A program made the position numbers and the translations under genes. A stretch of 64,000 nt of DNA, taken from positions 113,674 to 177,673 of the forward strand of contig CAJTGB010000007.1 of the NCBI GenBank assembly GCA_910575835.1, given 5' to 3'. Below are positions 9,411 to 17,691 of this stretch, one piece after another. Positions within the stretch are counted from its first letter, which is position 1. Every line of letters starts with the position of its first letter. The notes below the pieces were generated by a model. That model ran no database searches. It was given only the letters and a program-made list of their open reading frames with translations, and had not been told where the DNA came from. The DNA is from Lachnospiraceae bacterium (lineage in GTDB: Bacteria > Bacillota > Clostridia > Lachnospirales > Lachnospiraceae).

Positions 9411-9782
9411 TCAATCTTCCAATATAATCTCGAATAACGTCCGAATCTCCGCGTCCGTCAACCCGCAGCTCCTTCCCTTCCGTATCGCCCGCTCCAGATC
9501 AGCCTCCACTTCCTTCTTCTTCTCTTCCAGCATCAATCCCTGGCTGGTGAACGCAACGAAGCTTCCTTTCCCGTGTACCGTATTCACAAAACCTTCCTCA
9601 TCCAGTACATCATACGCCTTCTTCACAGTCAGTGCGCTGACCTTCAGCTCCTTCGCCAATGTACGCACCGACGGGAGCATGGTGTCCTCCTTAAGTTCCC
9701 CATGCATAACCTTATTCTTAATCTGCTCCACAATCTGTTCGTAGATCGGCTGCATGGAAGAATGATTAACGATTAATTTCAT
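9411..9782 (-). CDS. GntR family regulator, YtrA-like
   Basis: 123 residues: an N-terminal winged helix (P-I-Y-E-Q-I-V-E-Q-I-K, then L-P-S-V-R-T-L-A-K-E-L-K-V-S, T-V-K-K-A-Y) followed by only ~50 residues, too short for the FadR or HutC effector domains. This is the build of the YtrA subfamily. Such regulators typically repress the ABC transporter operon in which they are the first gene, as here. Its promoter lies within a large palindrome directly upstream (9800-9852), which fits autorepression. AGGAGGGG stands before the ATG. Confidence 0.92.
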   Translation of the reverse strand: MKLIVNHSSMQPIYEQIVEQIKNKVMHGELKEDTMLPSVRTLAKELKVSALTVKKAYDVLDEEGFVNTVHGKGSFVAFTSQGLMLEEKKKEVEADLERAIRKGRSCGLTDAEIRTLFEIILED

Positions 9783-9799
9783 TTCACCCCTCCTTCGAT

Positions 9800-9852
9800 A
9801 TAAACAGTATATAACAGTTTATATCTGTTGTCAACTGTTTTATACTGTTTAT
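9800..9852 (-). promoter_or_regulatory. Promoter inside a palindromic operator, GntR-ABC operon
   Basis: Perfect outer 12-bp arms (9800-9811 and 9841-9852) enclose perfect inner 7-bp arms (9813-9819 and 9833-9839), separated by a single unpaired base on each side. On the minus strand the same stretch contains TTGACA (9829-9834), a 17-bp spacer and TATACT (9806-9811), a near-consensus sigma-A promoter that would start close to 9799, 17 bp before the GntR ATG. A dimeric regulator bound here would block RNA polymerase. The match of palindrome, promoter and adjacent GntR gene suggests autoregulation. Confidence 0.8.
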
Positions 9853-9936
9853 TTAATCAAAATTTCCCTGCAGCCATGGCTGACCGTCCCAATGCCCGGC
9901 AAGTGTGGTCAAGCTTCGCTGGACACACCGCCATAA

Positions 9937-9975
9937 AAAAAGCCATAGTCCGCGAAGCCACAGACTATAGCTTTT
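9937..9975 (-). terminator. Terminator after the histidine operon
   Basis: On the minus strand GAAAAGCTATAGTC pairs with GACTATGGCTTTTTTT (one G-U pair, loop of 12), giving a hairpin followed by a seven-U run. It lies 23 bp past the stop of the small membrane protein gene that ends the his cluster. Confidence 0.8.
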
Positions 9976-9997
9976 CAAGGCAATATTCAGTTATGTA

Positions 9998-10309
9998 TTA
10001 TAGCTCCCTCCAAACCTCTGCAATATCTATATCTGACGTAATCTCATTCATAATACGGCTGCTGTCCACCCGCATGACTTCACTGCCGTTCTTATCCATG
10101 GAAACAAACGCGGCAAACAGTACCAGGCACAGGAACAAACGGATTCCGAATGTCCCTGTGGGCAGCGACGGCTCATCCTCATAGATCTGATGATATGCAG
10201 CCTTATATCTGGGATGGACTGCCGGTACAGATCGTCTGTCGTTATACATCTCCCTGGTCTGTTCCAAAAGCCTTTGCCTTCTCTTCTCAGAATCATTCAC
10301 ACGCATCAC
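9998..10309 (-). CDS. Small single-span membrane protein, unknown function
   Basis: 103 residues or slightly fewer; the family is not recognised. A basic, arginine-rich N-terminus (S-E-K-R-R-Q-R-L) is followed by one hydrophobic segment (~55-72) and a ~30-residue acidic tail, so it is probably a bitopic membrane protein. The start is uncertain: GTG at 10309, ATG at 10306 or GTG at 10300 are possible, with GAGG nearest the third. It begins 41 bp after the hisIE stop and ends just before a strong terminator, so it is likely the last gene of the his transcript. Nothing in it suggests a role in histidine synthesis. Confidence 0.6.
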   Translation of the reverse strand: MMRVNDSEKRRQRLLEQTREMYNDRRSVPAVHPRYKAAYHQIYEDEPSLPTGTFGIRLFLCLVLFAAFVSMDKNGSEVMRVDSSRIMNEITSDIDIAEVWREL

Positions 10310-10350
10310 CTCATCACAATATATGCGCGTCCTGTCCCGGATATGTAAGA

Positions 10351-11634
10351 TCAGCGGTCCGCCAGTTCTTTGATGATGTCATCCCATGTGATTCCTTTTA
10401 AGGCCATCAGTACCATTGCATGATACAGAAAATCCGACAGCTCGTATTTGACCTCCTCTGAATTAGGGTTCTTCGCCGCGATCACGACCTCCGTGGCCTC
10501 TTCTCCTATCTTCTTTAAGATCTTATCGATTCCCTTCTCGAACAGATAGTTTGTATAGGAGCCTTCCTTCGGATGTTCCTTCCTGTCGAGGATCGTCTCA
10601 TACACCGATTCAAATACCCTCAGCGGATTCGTCTCGTCGTAGTCGTTGCCCGCAAGATGCTGGAAGAAACAGGTCGGATTGCCCGTATGGCATGCCGCGC
10701 CCACCTGGTCTACTTTGGCAAGCAGCGTATCATTATCACAGTCTATAGTCAGGGACTTGACATACTGATAATGTCCGCTGGTCTCTCCCTTGACCCAGAG
10801 CTTTTGTCTGCTTCTGCTGTAATAGGTCATTCTGCCTGTCTTGATCGTATGGTAGAACGCCTCTTTATTCATGTACGCCAGCATCAATACCTCCTGGGTC
10901 TTATAATGCTGTACGATAACCGGTATAAGCCCCTGTTCATTCGTCTTAAACTGCGAGAATTCCATCATGCTCTCATAGGACGTCATACGGATCTCCTTCT
11001 GTTCGCACTGCTCCTTGAACGCGGCAAAATCCATATCCGTCTGGCTGACAAACCTGCCGGATAATCCCTTGACGCCGGAAGATTTCAGAATCTTGAACAG
11101 CTCCGCACTCTCCATGGTATCCGTCACCACCACGCATGGAATATCCGTTATATTCGCGACAGAATTCAAGTCGAGCCTATGCATGAAGATGATCTCGCTG
11201 CAGCATTCCCGGATAATATGCTGATGCTTGAACAGCGCGTCAAAATCATTCAGGGATACGGCTAACTTCTCTTTCCCAAAGCGCTTGGCGGCATCCTCGA
11301 TCAGTTTCACGCTGTCCTGTTTTGAAAAATTCAGGATCGCCCGTTTCGATCCTGCATAGAGTATCTTCTTGATGTCCTCCTGACGCTTTACATTGCCTCC
11401 CGCCACCATCGGGATCCGAATGACACGGTTCATCCGTTTCATCAGATCGATCGCCTCATCATGTTCATTCGCATAATCTGACAGATCAAACACGATCAAT
11501 TCGTCTGCCCCGCTGTCACTGTAGCGTTTTGCCAATTCAATTGCATCCTCTGCAACGACGGTGCGGTCGTCAAACCAGCTTACCGCCTTTCCCTCTGCGA
11601 TGAAAATGCAGGGGATCAATCTCTTATAACTCAT
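10351..11634 (-). CDS. hisIE: HisF-like domain fused to HisI-HisE (PR-AMP cyclohydrolase / PR-ATP pyrophosphatase)
   Basis: 427 residues in three parts. Residues 1-~215 look like a HisA/HisF TIM barrel (R-L-I-P-C at 5-9, G-A-D-E-L at 42-46, A-G-G-N at 78-81). Residues ~225-325 are HisI ([19 protein letters not shown]). Residues ~345-427 are HisE ([16 protein letters not shown]). HisI opens the purine ring of PR-AMP and HisE removes pyrophosphate from PR-ATP. In the barrel the catalytic Asp11 of HisF is replaced by Phe11 (P-C-I-F-I), so it may no longer make IGP. The ATG at 11634 has AAAGGAGAT in front; an upstream extension of 30 arginine-rich codons overlaps hisB and is not real. Confidence 0.9.
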   Translation of the reverse strand: MSYKRLIPCIFIAEGKAVSWFDDRTVVAEDAIELAKRYSDSGADELIVFDLSDYANEHDEAIDLMKRMNRVIRIPMVAGGNVKRQEDIKKILYAGSKRAILNFSKQDSVKLIEDAAKRFGKEKLAVSLNDFDALFKHQHIIRECCSEIIFMHRLDLNSVANITDIPCVVVTDTMESAELFKILKSSGVKGLSGRFVSQTDMDFAAFKEQCEQKEIRMTSYESMMEFSQFKTNEQGLIPVIVQHYKTQEVLMLAYMNKEAFYHTIKTGRMTYYSRSRQKLWVKGETSGHYQYVKSLTIDCDNDTLLAKVDQVGAACHTGNPTCFFQHLAGNDYDETNPLRVFESVYETILDRKEHPKEGSYTNYLFEKGIDKILKKIGEEATEVVIAAKNPNSEEVKYELSDFLYHAMVLMALKGITWDDIIKELADR

Positions 11635-11647
11635 TGCTTCATCTCCT

Positions 11648-12235
11648 TTATAAACTTCCCTTCGTGGTCCAGGCTTCCTGTATCCGCGGCTCCTTCTGCG
11701 TCGCCGTATCAAGCGCCTTACCAAAGCTCTTAAACAATGCCTCAGCCTTATGATGATTGTTCTCTCCGTCCAGAAGCTTAAGATGGATATTCATCATCGC
11801 ACTGTAGGATATCGCATAGAAGAAATCCTTGATCATCTCTGTATCCAGATCCCCCAGGCGTTCTGCGGTAAATTCGGAATCGAACCTCAGATACGGCCTC
11901 CCGGAGAGATCGACCGCGCATAACACTAACGTCTCATCCATAGGAAGTATGAAATGCCCGTACCGCCTGATCCCGGCCTTATCGCCTGCCGCCTTCAGGA
12001 TCGCCTGCCCCAGCACGATCCCGGTATCCTCGATCGTATGGTGGCAGTCCACCGCAAGATCCCCCTTGGCAACGATCTCAAGATCAAACAATCCATGCCT
12101 GGCGAAGCCGTCAAGCATATGATCAAAAAATCCGATCCCGGTATCGATTCTGGTCTTCCCTGTTCCGTCAAGATTCAGGGTGACCGAGATATCCGTTTCC
12201 TTCGTTGTTCTTCTTAGACTTACTGTCCTCTCCAT
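11648..12235 (-). CDS. hisB: Imidazoleglycerol-phosphate dehydratase
   Basis: 195 residues, the usual size of the monofunctional enzyme. The metal-binding motifs are visible: F-F-D-H-M-L (36-41), D-C-H-H-T-I-E-D (63-70) and [11 protein letters not shown] (~161-171). It removes water from imidazoleglycerol phosphate to give imidazoleacetol phosphate, using two manganese ions per site. No histidinol-phosphatase domain is fused, so that step must be encoded elsewhere. It lies 12 bp after hisD and 13 bp before hisIE in the his operon. Confidence 0.97.
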   Translation of the reverse strand: MERTVSLRRTTKETDISVTLNLDGTGKTRIDTGIGFFDHMLDGFARHGLFDLEIVAKGDLAVDCHHTIEDTGIVLGQAILKAAGDKAGIRRYGHFILPMDETLVLCAVDLSGRPYLRFDSEFTAERLGDLDTEMIKDFFYAISYSAMMNIHLKLLDGENNHHKAEALFKSFGKALDTATQKEPRIQEAWTTKGSL

Positions 12236-12247
12236 ATCCCATACCTC

Positions 12248-13549
12248 CTAATCGGCACGCTGTTCAAACCGAACATGGACAGAGTTCGCATGAGCGGTCA
12301 GCTGCTCTGCCTTGGCAAACCGTTCAATGTCTTCATGCACCGCTTCCAACGCCTCGCGGGAATACGCTATAATACTGGATTTCTTAATAAAATCATCCAC
12401 CGACAGCGGGGAGAAGAATCTGGCGGTTCCGTTCGTTGGAAGAACATGATTGGGACCCGCAAAATAATCCCCCAGAGGTTCGCTGGAATATTCTCCGATA
12501 AAGATCGCGCCTGCATTGCGGATCTTCATCATTACATCGTAAGGATCCTTCGTCTGGATCTCCACATGTTCCGAAGCGATCTCATTCGCGATCTCGACAG
12601 CCGCCTCCATAGAATCCGCCACGAGTATATAGCCGTAATTGTCAAGCGAGCTTTGGATGATCTCACTTCTGGAGAGTTCCCTTACGAATGCATCCACCTG
12701 GTCGGATACCTGTTTGGCAAGCGTCCGGCTGGTCGTGACAAGGATCGCGGATGCCAGTTCGTCATGCTCCGCCTGAGATAAGAGGTCGGCGGCGACATAT
12801 CTTGGATCTGCAGTCTCGTCCGCGATCACAAGTATCTCGCTCGGACCCGCTACAGCGTCAATACTCACATGCCCATAGACGGCTCTTTTCGCCAACGCCA
12901 CATAGATATTGCCGGGCCCTACGATCTTATCCACCTTAGGGATACTCTCCGTCCCGTATGCCAGCGCGCCGACGGCCTGCGCGCCGCCGACCTTATAGAT
13001 CACGTCTGCGCCCGCTTCATTGGCGGCAACCAGTGTGTGAGGAGCGACTTTGCCGTCCCGTCCGGGCGGCGTCACCATCACGATCTCCTCCACTCCCGCC
13101 ACCTTCGCGGGCATGATATTCATCAATACGGAGGATGGATACGCAGCCTTCCCTCCCGGTACATAGACGCCGACTCTCTGCAGCGGAGTCACCTTCTGAC
13201 CGAGCATCGTCCCGTCCGGGCGGCTGTCAAACCAACTGTTCTGCTTCTGCCTGGCATGATAATCCCGGATATTGCACAGAGCCCTGCGGATGATCTCTAC
13301 AAGCCCCGGATCTACCAGGCTGTAAGCCTCCCTGATCTCTTCCTCTGTAACCCTTATATTATCTGCACAGATCTTAGCGCCGTCGAATCTCTCTGTATAA
13401 CCGAACAGCGCCGAATCTCCCTGCGACCTTATATTCTCTAATATCTCCGAGACCGCGCTCTCGTACTCGCCGTATTGGCTGGGGCTTCGCTTAAGAAGCG
13501 TCTCTAAGATATTCTTTCTGGTCTCCTGATCTAATTGTCTGATCCTCAT
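12248..13549 (-). CDS. hisD: Histidinol dehydrogenase
   Basis: 433 residues. Family landmarks include G-P-G-N-I-Y-V-A-L-A-K-R, S-Q-A-E-H-D with its zinc and catalytic ligands, and the G-P-N-H-V-L-P-T block near residue 330. The enzyme makes two NAD-dependent oxidations of histidinol to histidine, the last step of the pathway. It sits 20 bp after hisG and 12 bp before hisB. Confidence 0.97.
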   Translation of the reverse strand: MRIRQLDQETRKNILETLLKRSPSQYGEYESAVSEILENIRSQGDSALFGYTERFDGAKICADNIRVTEEEIREAYSLVDPGLVEIIRRALCNIRDYHARQKQNSWFDSRPDGTMLGQKVTPLQRVGVYVPGGKAAYPSSVLMNIMPAKVAGVEEIVMVTPPGRDGKVAPHTLVAANEAGADVIYKVGGAQAVGALAYGTESIPKVDKIVGPGNIYVALAKRAVYGHVSIDAVAGPSEILVIADETADPRYVAADLLSQAEHDELASAILVTTSRTLAKQVSDQVDAFVRELSRSEIIQSSLDNYGYILVADSMEAAVEIANEIASEHVEIQTKDPYDVMMKIRNAGAIFIGEYSSEPLGDYFAGPNHVLPTNGTARFFSPLSVDDFIKKSSIIAYSREALEAVHEDIERFAKAEQLTAHANSVHVRFEQRAD

Positions 13550-13569
13550 CCTGATCTTCCTTCCTGTAC

Positions 13570-14205
13570 CTATATCTGTGTTTTAAGCTGCGTGAGCAGA
13601 TTCTTGATGCGGGTGCTCTCCATCCGCATGCTCACCGGATTCACGATCATCCTCGCGGACAACGGGCAGACTTCCTCTAATACCTCTAAGCCGTTCTCCT
13701 TAAGCGTAGAACCGGTCTCCACGATATCCACGATCACCTCCGCCAGCCCGACGATCGGCGCCAGTTCTATGGAACCGTTCAGTTTGATGATCTCAACAGT
13801 CTGATGCTTCGTATTATAGAAATAATCCTTGGTGATGTTCGGATATTTCGTGGCCACCCGGATCAGCTCGTGATGCTTAAGAAGCGGTTTTGCGTCCTCG
13901 GTGCCGCACACGCACATCCTGCACTTGCCGTATCCAAGATCCAGTACCTCATGGACCTTGCGCCCTTCCTCTAAGATCGTATCCCTGCCGACCACGCCGA
14001 TATCCGCGGCGCCGTACTCCACATAAGTCGGCACGTCCGGTCCCTTCGCCAGGAAGAACCGAAGCTTCATCGGTTCATTGACAAAGATCAGCTTGCGCGA
14101 ACCCTTATCCTTCATCTCTTCACAGGTAATCCCGATTTTTTCGAATAATTTCAGCGTCTGCTCTGCCAGACGCCCCTTTCCCAAAGCAAATGTCAGGTAT
14201 CTCAT
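13570..14205 (-). CDS. hisG: ATP phosphoribosyltransferase, short form
   Basis: 211 residues, so it is the short HisG that lacks the C-terminal regulatory domain and needs HisZ as partner. Recognisable segments are A-L-G-K-G-R-L-A near the start, G-A-A-D-I-G-V-V-G-R-D and E-T-G-S-T-L-K-E-N-G-L, the phosphoribosyl-binding loop. It condenses ATP with PRPP, the first step of histidine synthesis. The hisZ gene ends 1 bp before it, consistent with equimolar production of the hetero-oligomer. Confidence 0.97.
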   Translation of the reverse strand: MRYLTFALGKGRLAEQTLKLFEKIGITCEEMKDKGSRKLIFVNEPMKLRFFLAKGPDVPTYVEYGAADIGVVGRDTILEEGRKVHEVLDLGYGKCRMCVCGTEDAKPLLKHHELIRVATKYPNITKDYFYNTKHQTVEIIKLNGSIELAPIVGLAEVIVDIVETGSTLKENGLEVLEEVCPLSARMIVNPVSMRMESTRIKNLLTQLKTQI

Positions 14206-14206
14206 C

Positions 14207-15478
14207 TTATGAACTCCTATCTGAACTTTTGTCTGAACTGCTGTTTAATGTCTTATGCTCTCCCGTTACCAGATTGATCATCGTAATCTCACCGCTTTTC
14301 TGAAGATAGATCATATTGCCCGCGTAATATTCATTCCCATACTCCACATAGGTCTCCAACGACTTATCCTCGTCCTTGCGGATCAGCTCCGTATCCTTGG
14401 CCTTCCTTCGGAAATCCCGCGCAAGGGAGAGAGCTTCCCTCTTCCGCTCCTCGTCGTACAGCACAATGGTATTCTTCCTTGTATAGACGATCCTGACCTT
14501 CTGGCGGACCAGTGCGTTCATCAGCTCATCCACCACGATGGCAAAACCGATGGCCGGGGACTGCTTACCGAACTTCTCGGTCAGGCGGTCATATCTGCCG
14601 CCCTTCACGATAGCATCGCCGGTGCCGAAAGTATAGACCCGGAAGATGATCCCGGAGTAGTACCCATAAGTACCACTCATGCTGAAGTCAAAAGTAACAA
14701 ACTTCTCAACGCCGTAGAGCTTCAAAGTATCGTAGATCTTCTCCAGGCGCCGGATCGCCATGACTCCCTTAGAATTCGGCGCAATATTCTTCGCCTGCGC
14801 CAGAGTCGCAACCCCGCCGACCAGATCGTTCAGTGCCGCAAACGCTTCCTTGGAACTTCTCTTCACCCGGATACTTTCAAGGAATTCCTCCACACCGAAG
14901 AAATTCCGGTTATTGATGAGCTCCCGAACTCTCTCCTCGGCTTCCTCGTCAAGGCAGGCATCCTCTATCAGGCTTTGGAAGAAGTCTACATTGCCCAGAC
15001 TTAACTGGAATTCCTTAAGCCCGATCGTTGACAGGCACTCAACCACCAGCGCGATCATCTCCGCGTCGGCTTCCACCGAATCGTCCCCCATCAGCTCCGC
15101 TCCCATCTGCGTCGTTTCCCGCAGCCTTCCCTGATAATTGGAATGATTGATGAACGTATTGCCCGTATAACACAGTCTTACAGGAAGCGTCTCATCCTTG
15201 AACAGCGTGGCGGAAACTCTTGCGATCGAAGGTGTGATATCCGGGCGCAGCGCCAGGGTATTCCCATCCTTATCGAAAAATTTGTACAGATCCCTGGACG
15301 GGATCGTTCCGACTTCTTTCCTGAACACGTCAAAATATTCGAATGTGGGCGGCTCAATATCATGATAACCATACAGATGAAAGATCTTCTTCAGACGTCC
15401 TTCCAAAGCAAGCTTCTTCCCGCATTCTACATTATATATATCTCTGACTCCTTCTGGAGTATGTAAAACTCTCTTCAT
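14207..15478 (-). CDS. hisZ: ATP phosphoribosyltransferase regulatory subunit
   Basis: 423 residues. It resembles class II histidyl-tRNA synthetases: the L-R-P-D-I-T-P-S-I-A-R motif 2 region and the G-G-R-Y-D segment are present. Context (immediately before a short hisG in a his operon) marks it as HisZ rather than HisRS. It activates HisG and carries histidine feedback inhibition. The ATG at 15478 follows GGAGG by 4 bp; an ATG five codons earlier (15493) has no ribosome binding site. It is the first gene of the operon. Confidence 0.93.
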   Translation of the reverse strand: MKRVLHTPEGVRDIYNVECGKKLALEGRLKKIFHLYGYHDIEPPTFEYFDVFRKEVGTIPSRDLYKFFDKDGNTLALRPDITPSIARVSATLFKDETLPVRLCYTGNTFINHSNYQGRLRETTQMGAELMGDDSVEADAEMIALVVECLSTIGLKEFQLSLGNVDFFQSLIEDACLDEEAEERVRELINNRNFFGVEEFLESIRVKRSSKEAFAALNDLVGGVATLAQAKNIAPNSKGVMAIRRLEKIYDTLKLYGVEKFVTFDFSMSGTYGYYSGIIFRVYTFGTGDAIVKGGRYDRLTEKFGKQSPAIGFAIVVDELMNALVRQKVRIVYTRKNTIVLYDEERKREALSLARDFRRKAKDTELIRKDEDKSLETYVEYGNEYYAGNMIYLQKSGEITMINLVTGEHKTLNSSSDKSSDRSS

Positions 15479-15543
15479 AGTACCTCCATTCATCGTATCT
15501 GCTTTAGTATACTACCATATTAAATCGAATGAAATCGTATAGA

Positions 15544-15572
15544 ATTATAAGCATTTTCTCACTCTTTGTCAA
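15544..15572 (-). promoter_or_regulatory. Consensus sigma-A promoter of the his operon
   Basis: TTGACA (15567-15572), 17 bp, TATAAT (15544-15549) on the minus strand: both hexamers and the spacer are perfect consensus. The -35 box lies inside the last codons of recU. The transcript would begin near 15537, giving a ~60-nt leader before hisZ. That is too short for a T-box, and I see no other attenuator. Confidence 0.88.
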
Positions 15573-16107
15573 GTTCATCCCTGATTTCCAGATCCAGGTT
15601 CATAGCGTCCAGATAGGGCACATAGCATCCCCGCAGAAACTCCATAAAAAACCGGTCATCCAATTCCTCGAACCGGAAGCTCTTCCTCCCGCCTTCTTTT
15701 GCGCGGTTCCAGAAAACGCATAACTCTTCGAATCTCATATAATAAAGTATATTCTTCGAAGAATAATAGATGAGGATAAATGCGATCCCACCCTGATGTT
15801 CGAATTCTTCCATGAATTTTACCTGATGCTCATGGATATTCTGCAGCGGGAATGTCTCGGCCACGCATTCCTTGGCGTCAAAGCAGATGGGAATCCCCTG
15901 TACTGCGCCGATATAATCAATGGTGCTTCTCTGATCGAAATATGCCAGGGTAATATGCCTGTGCTCCTTATCCATCTTCACCGGCGTGATCGGTGTGGGA
16001 ATCTTCTGGATCAGGGCAAGCCCTTTCTCCAGATACCACTCGTTGGTCCGGTTGACCATATCCTCTAATGTTGAACCTCTAAGGCCTCTTGAGTTCCATG
16101 TTCCCAT
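15559..16107 (-). CDS. recU: Holliday junction resolvase RecU
   Basis: 182 residues from the chosen ATG (16107), which has AAAGGAGAC in front and gives the typical N-terminus G-T-W-N-S-R-G-L-R-G. The nuclease core includes S-T-I-D-Y-I-G and F-D-A-K-E, the PD-(D/E)XK metal ligands. RecU cuts four-way junctions in homologous recombination and chromosome segregation in Firmicutes. Its first 43 bp overlap the end of the pseudouridine synthase gene. In many Firmicutes recU adjoins a penicillin-binding protein gene instead; none is seen here. Confidence 0.93.
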   Translation of the reverse strand: MGTWNSRGLRGSTLEDMVNRTNEWYLEKGLALIQKIPTPITPVKMDKEHRHITLAYFDQRSTIDYIGAVQGIPICFDAKECVAETFPLQNIHEHQVKFMEEFEHQGGIAFILIYYSSKNILYYMRFEELCVFWNRAKEGGRKSFRFEELDDRFFMEFLRGCYVPYLDAMNLDLEIRDELDKE

Positions 16108-17069
16108 ACTGTCTCCTTTATCAGACGCCAGAAGATATCCGGCACCTCTGCGGTAAAAGTCTTTTCCGAAACCGCCCTGCATGCCCCCTGCAAAGGAGGG
16201 AATACGATCTGGTATGCATGCAGCATTTGATGGCTGATCTGATACCGTCTCTTGTAGACCGCGTTGAAGGAAGGATTCCCGTATTTGGGATCGCCAAGGA
16301 GCGGATGTCCCTCAGACGCCAGATGCGCCCGGATCTGATGGGTCTTTCCGGTGATCAGATGAACCTTAAGAAGCGTCATCTCGTCATTCCATGCCAACGG
16401 CAAATACTCTGTCTCGATCGGAACGCCGCCCTGGCTTCGGACGGTTACCGTGTTGTTTGCTTCATCCTTCTTAAGGAATCCCTGTATCCGCTTCGGTTCC
16501 GTGATCTTCCCCTTCACCGCGCACAGATAATACTTCTGAAGTGTCCGGTTCTTCAGCAGTTCGCTCATGGTCTGAGAACCGGGAAGGCTCTTGCCGGCTA
16601 TGATCAAACCGCTGGTATTGCGGTCCAGGCGGTTGCACACAGAAGGCTTAAACAGACGCAGCCCCTCCTCTGTGATCTCATTCCTGCCAAGAAGATAGGC
16701 GATCACATATTCCACCATCGACCGGTCCTTACTTCTTGCCTTCTGCGACAGTATACCCGACGGCTTGTTGATCAGAAGTATATCCTCATCCTCATATACG
16801 ATAACAAGCCCGGCGCCGTCCGATACCAAATCAGCAGGCTGCTGCTTGGCCAAGGAAAATTTGCCGATCGTATCGTCCGAAAGAAACAGCTTGATACTGT
16901 CCCCTTGGGTCAGTATCTCTCTCCCGTCCGCTTTCTTACCGTTAAGGACGATATTCTTCTTGCGGAGCATCTTATAGAAGAAGCTGTTCGGTGCATTACT
17001 CAGATATTTTTTCAGTAATTTATCAAGCCTCTGTCCGGCTTCATTCTTCGTAACAATTATTTCCTTCAT
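16065..17069 (-). CDS. RluA family pseudouridine synthase
   Basis: 334 residues. An N-terminal S4 RNA-binding domain (A-G-Q-R-L-D-K-L-L-K-K-Y, ~11-75) is followed by the catalytic domain with C-N-R-L-D-R-N-T-S-G-L, whose Asp attacks the target uridine. The later G-K-T-H-Q-I-R-A-H-L-A is also typical. It is closest to the RluC/RluD group that modifies 23S rRNA, but the exact target uridines cannot be read from sequence. It overlaps recU by 43 bp in another frame. Confidence 0.93.
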   Translation of the reverse strand: MKEIIVTKNEAGQRLDKLLKKYLSNAPNSFFYKMLRKKNIVLNGKKADGREILTQGDSIKLFLSDDTIGKFSLAKQQPADLVSDGAGLVIVYEDEDILLINKPSGILSQKARSKDRSMVEYVIAYLLGRNEITEEGLRLFKPSVCNRLDRNTSGLIIAGKSLPGSQTMSELLKNRTLQKYYLCAVKGKITEPKRIQGFLKKDEANNTVTVRSQGGVPIETEYLPLAWNDEMTLLKVHLITGKTHQIRAHLASEGHPLLGDPKYGNPSFNAVYKRRYQISHQMLHAYQIVFPPLQGACRAVSEKTFTAEVPDIFWRLIKETVWEHGTQEALEVQH

Positions 17070-17111
17070 AGTTCGCCATTACAGTGGTTCTTTTTAGAAA
17101 CACTCACATTT

Positions 17112-17687
17112 TTACATAGAAATACTACATAAGATCTTCCTGATACTCTGTTCCTTCCTGTCATGCTCCGGCCGCTCTACCGCGGCAATATTATTCAATC
17201 CCTCGGCCCTTGCCAGGAACATGGCATAATCGTGGAAGATCTTGACCGTCATCTTGTCATGCCTGTGATCCGAGAGCACCTTCTTGATCTCCTTAGAGAG
17301 CCCGGCTTCATCGGTCTTCGGACTGCTGGTATAGCCGCACAGCACATGGCCGTAGATGACGAACGCCTCCACCGGCATTCCCTTTCCCGTACTGGTGATC
17401 AGCAGGTCGTACGCCTTCGTGATCAGAGGCGCCTTCTCTTCGATCTCCTCGTACTTCTCCTCTTCAATTCCCCTGTGGGGATACATCGTGATAAATTCCA
17501 CCAGCATCTTTGCTGCCGGCAGACACCCGACGATCGCCGCGACAGTAAATAGATTCTCCTTCTTCCCGGTCTGCACATATCCGAGAATAAAAACCGCCGC
17601 CACGATCGCAAATTCTACCAAAGCCCATGTCAAATATCTGGATTTCTGTGCTCTCAGATATCCTGGCTCTCCCTTTTCAATCTTCAT
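17112..17687 (-). CDS. Conserved membrane protein of unknown function
   Basis: 191 residues; the family is not recognised. Two hydrophobic segments (~20-37 and ~45-65) are followed by a cytoplasmic-looking domain of ~120 residues with mixed charge and a Y-D-L-L-I-T-S-T-G-K-G-M-P-V-E segment. The two-span arrangement with a soluble tail is reminiscent of small anchored proteins, but no catalytic motif is visible. It starts 4 bp after the SDR gene and ends 42 bp before the pseudouridine synthase gene, so it belongs to the same minus-strand run. Confidence 0.75.
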   Translation of the reverse strand: MKIEKGEPGYLRAQKSRYLTWALVEFAIVAAVFILGYVQTGKKENLFTVAAIVGCLPAAKMLVEFITMYPHRGIEEEKYEEIEEKAPLITKAYDLLITSTGKGMPVEAFVIYGHVLCGYTSSPKTDEAGLSKEIKKVLSDHRHDKMTVKIFHDYAMFLARAEGLNNIAAVERPEHDRKEQSIRKILCSISM

Positions 17688-17691
17688 TGGC

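Noticed and set aside
12869..13441. 190-codon plus-strand frame across hisD
   Set aside because: It lies wholly opposite hisD, has no ribosome binding site, and its product is rich in Arg, His and Ser as expected for a shadow frame.
14207..15478. Histidyl-tRNA synthetase
   Set aside because: The gene resembles HisRS, but it lies directly before a short hisG in a his operon, which indicates HisZ.
16089..17018. 309-codon plus-strand frame across the pseudouridine synthase gene
   Set aside because: Antisense shadow: no recognisable motif, no start signal.
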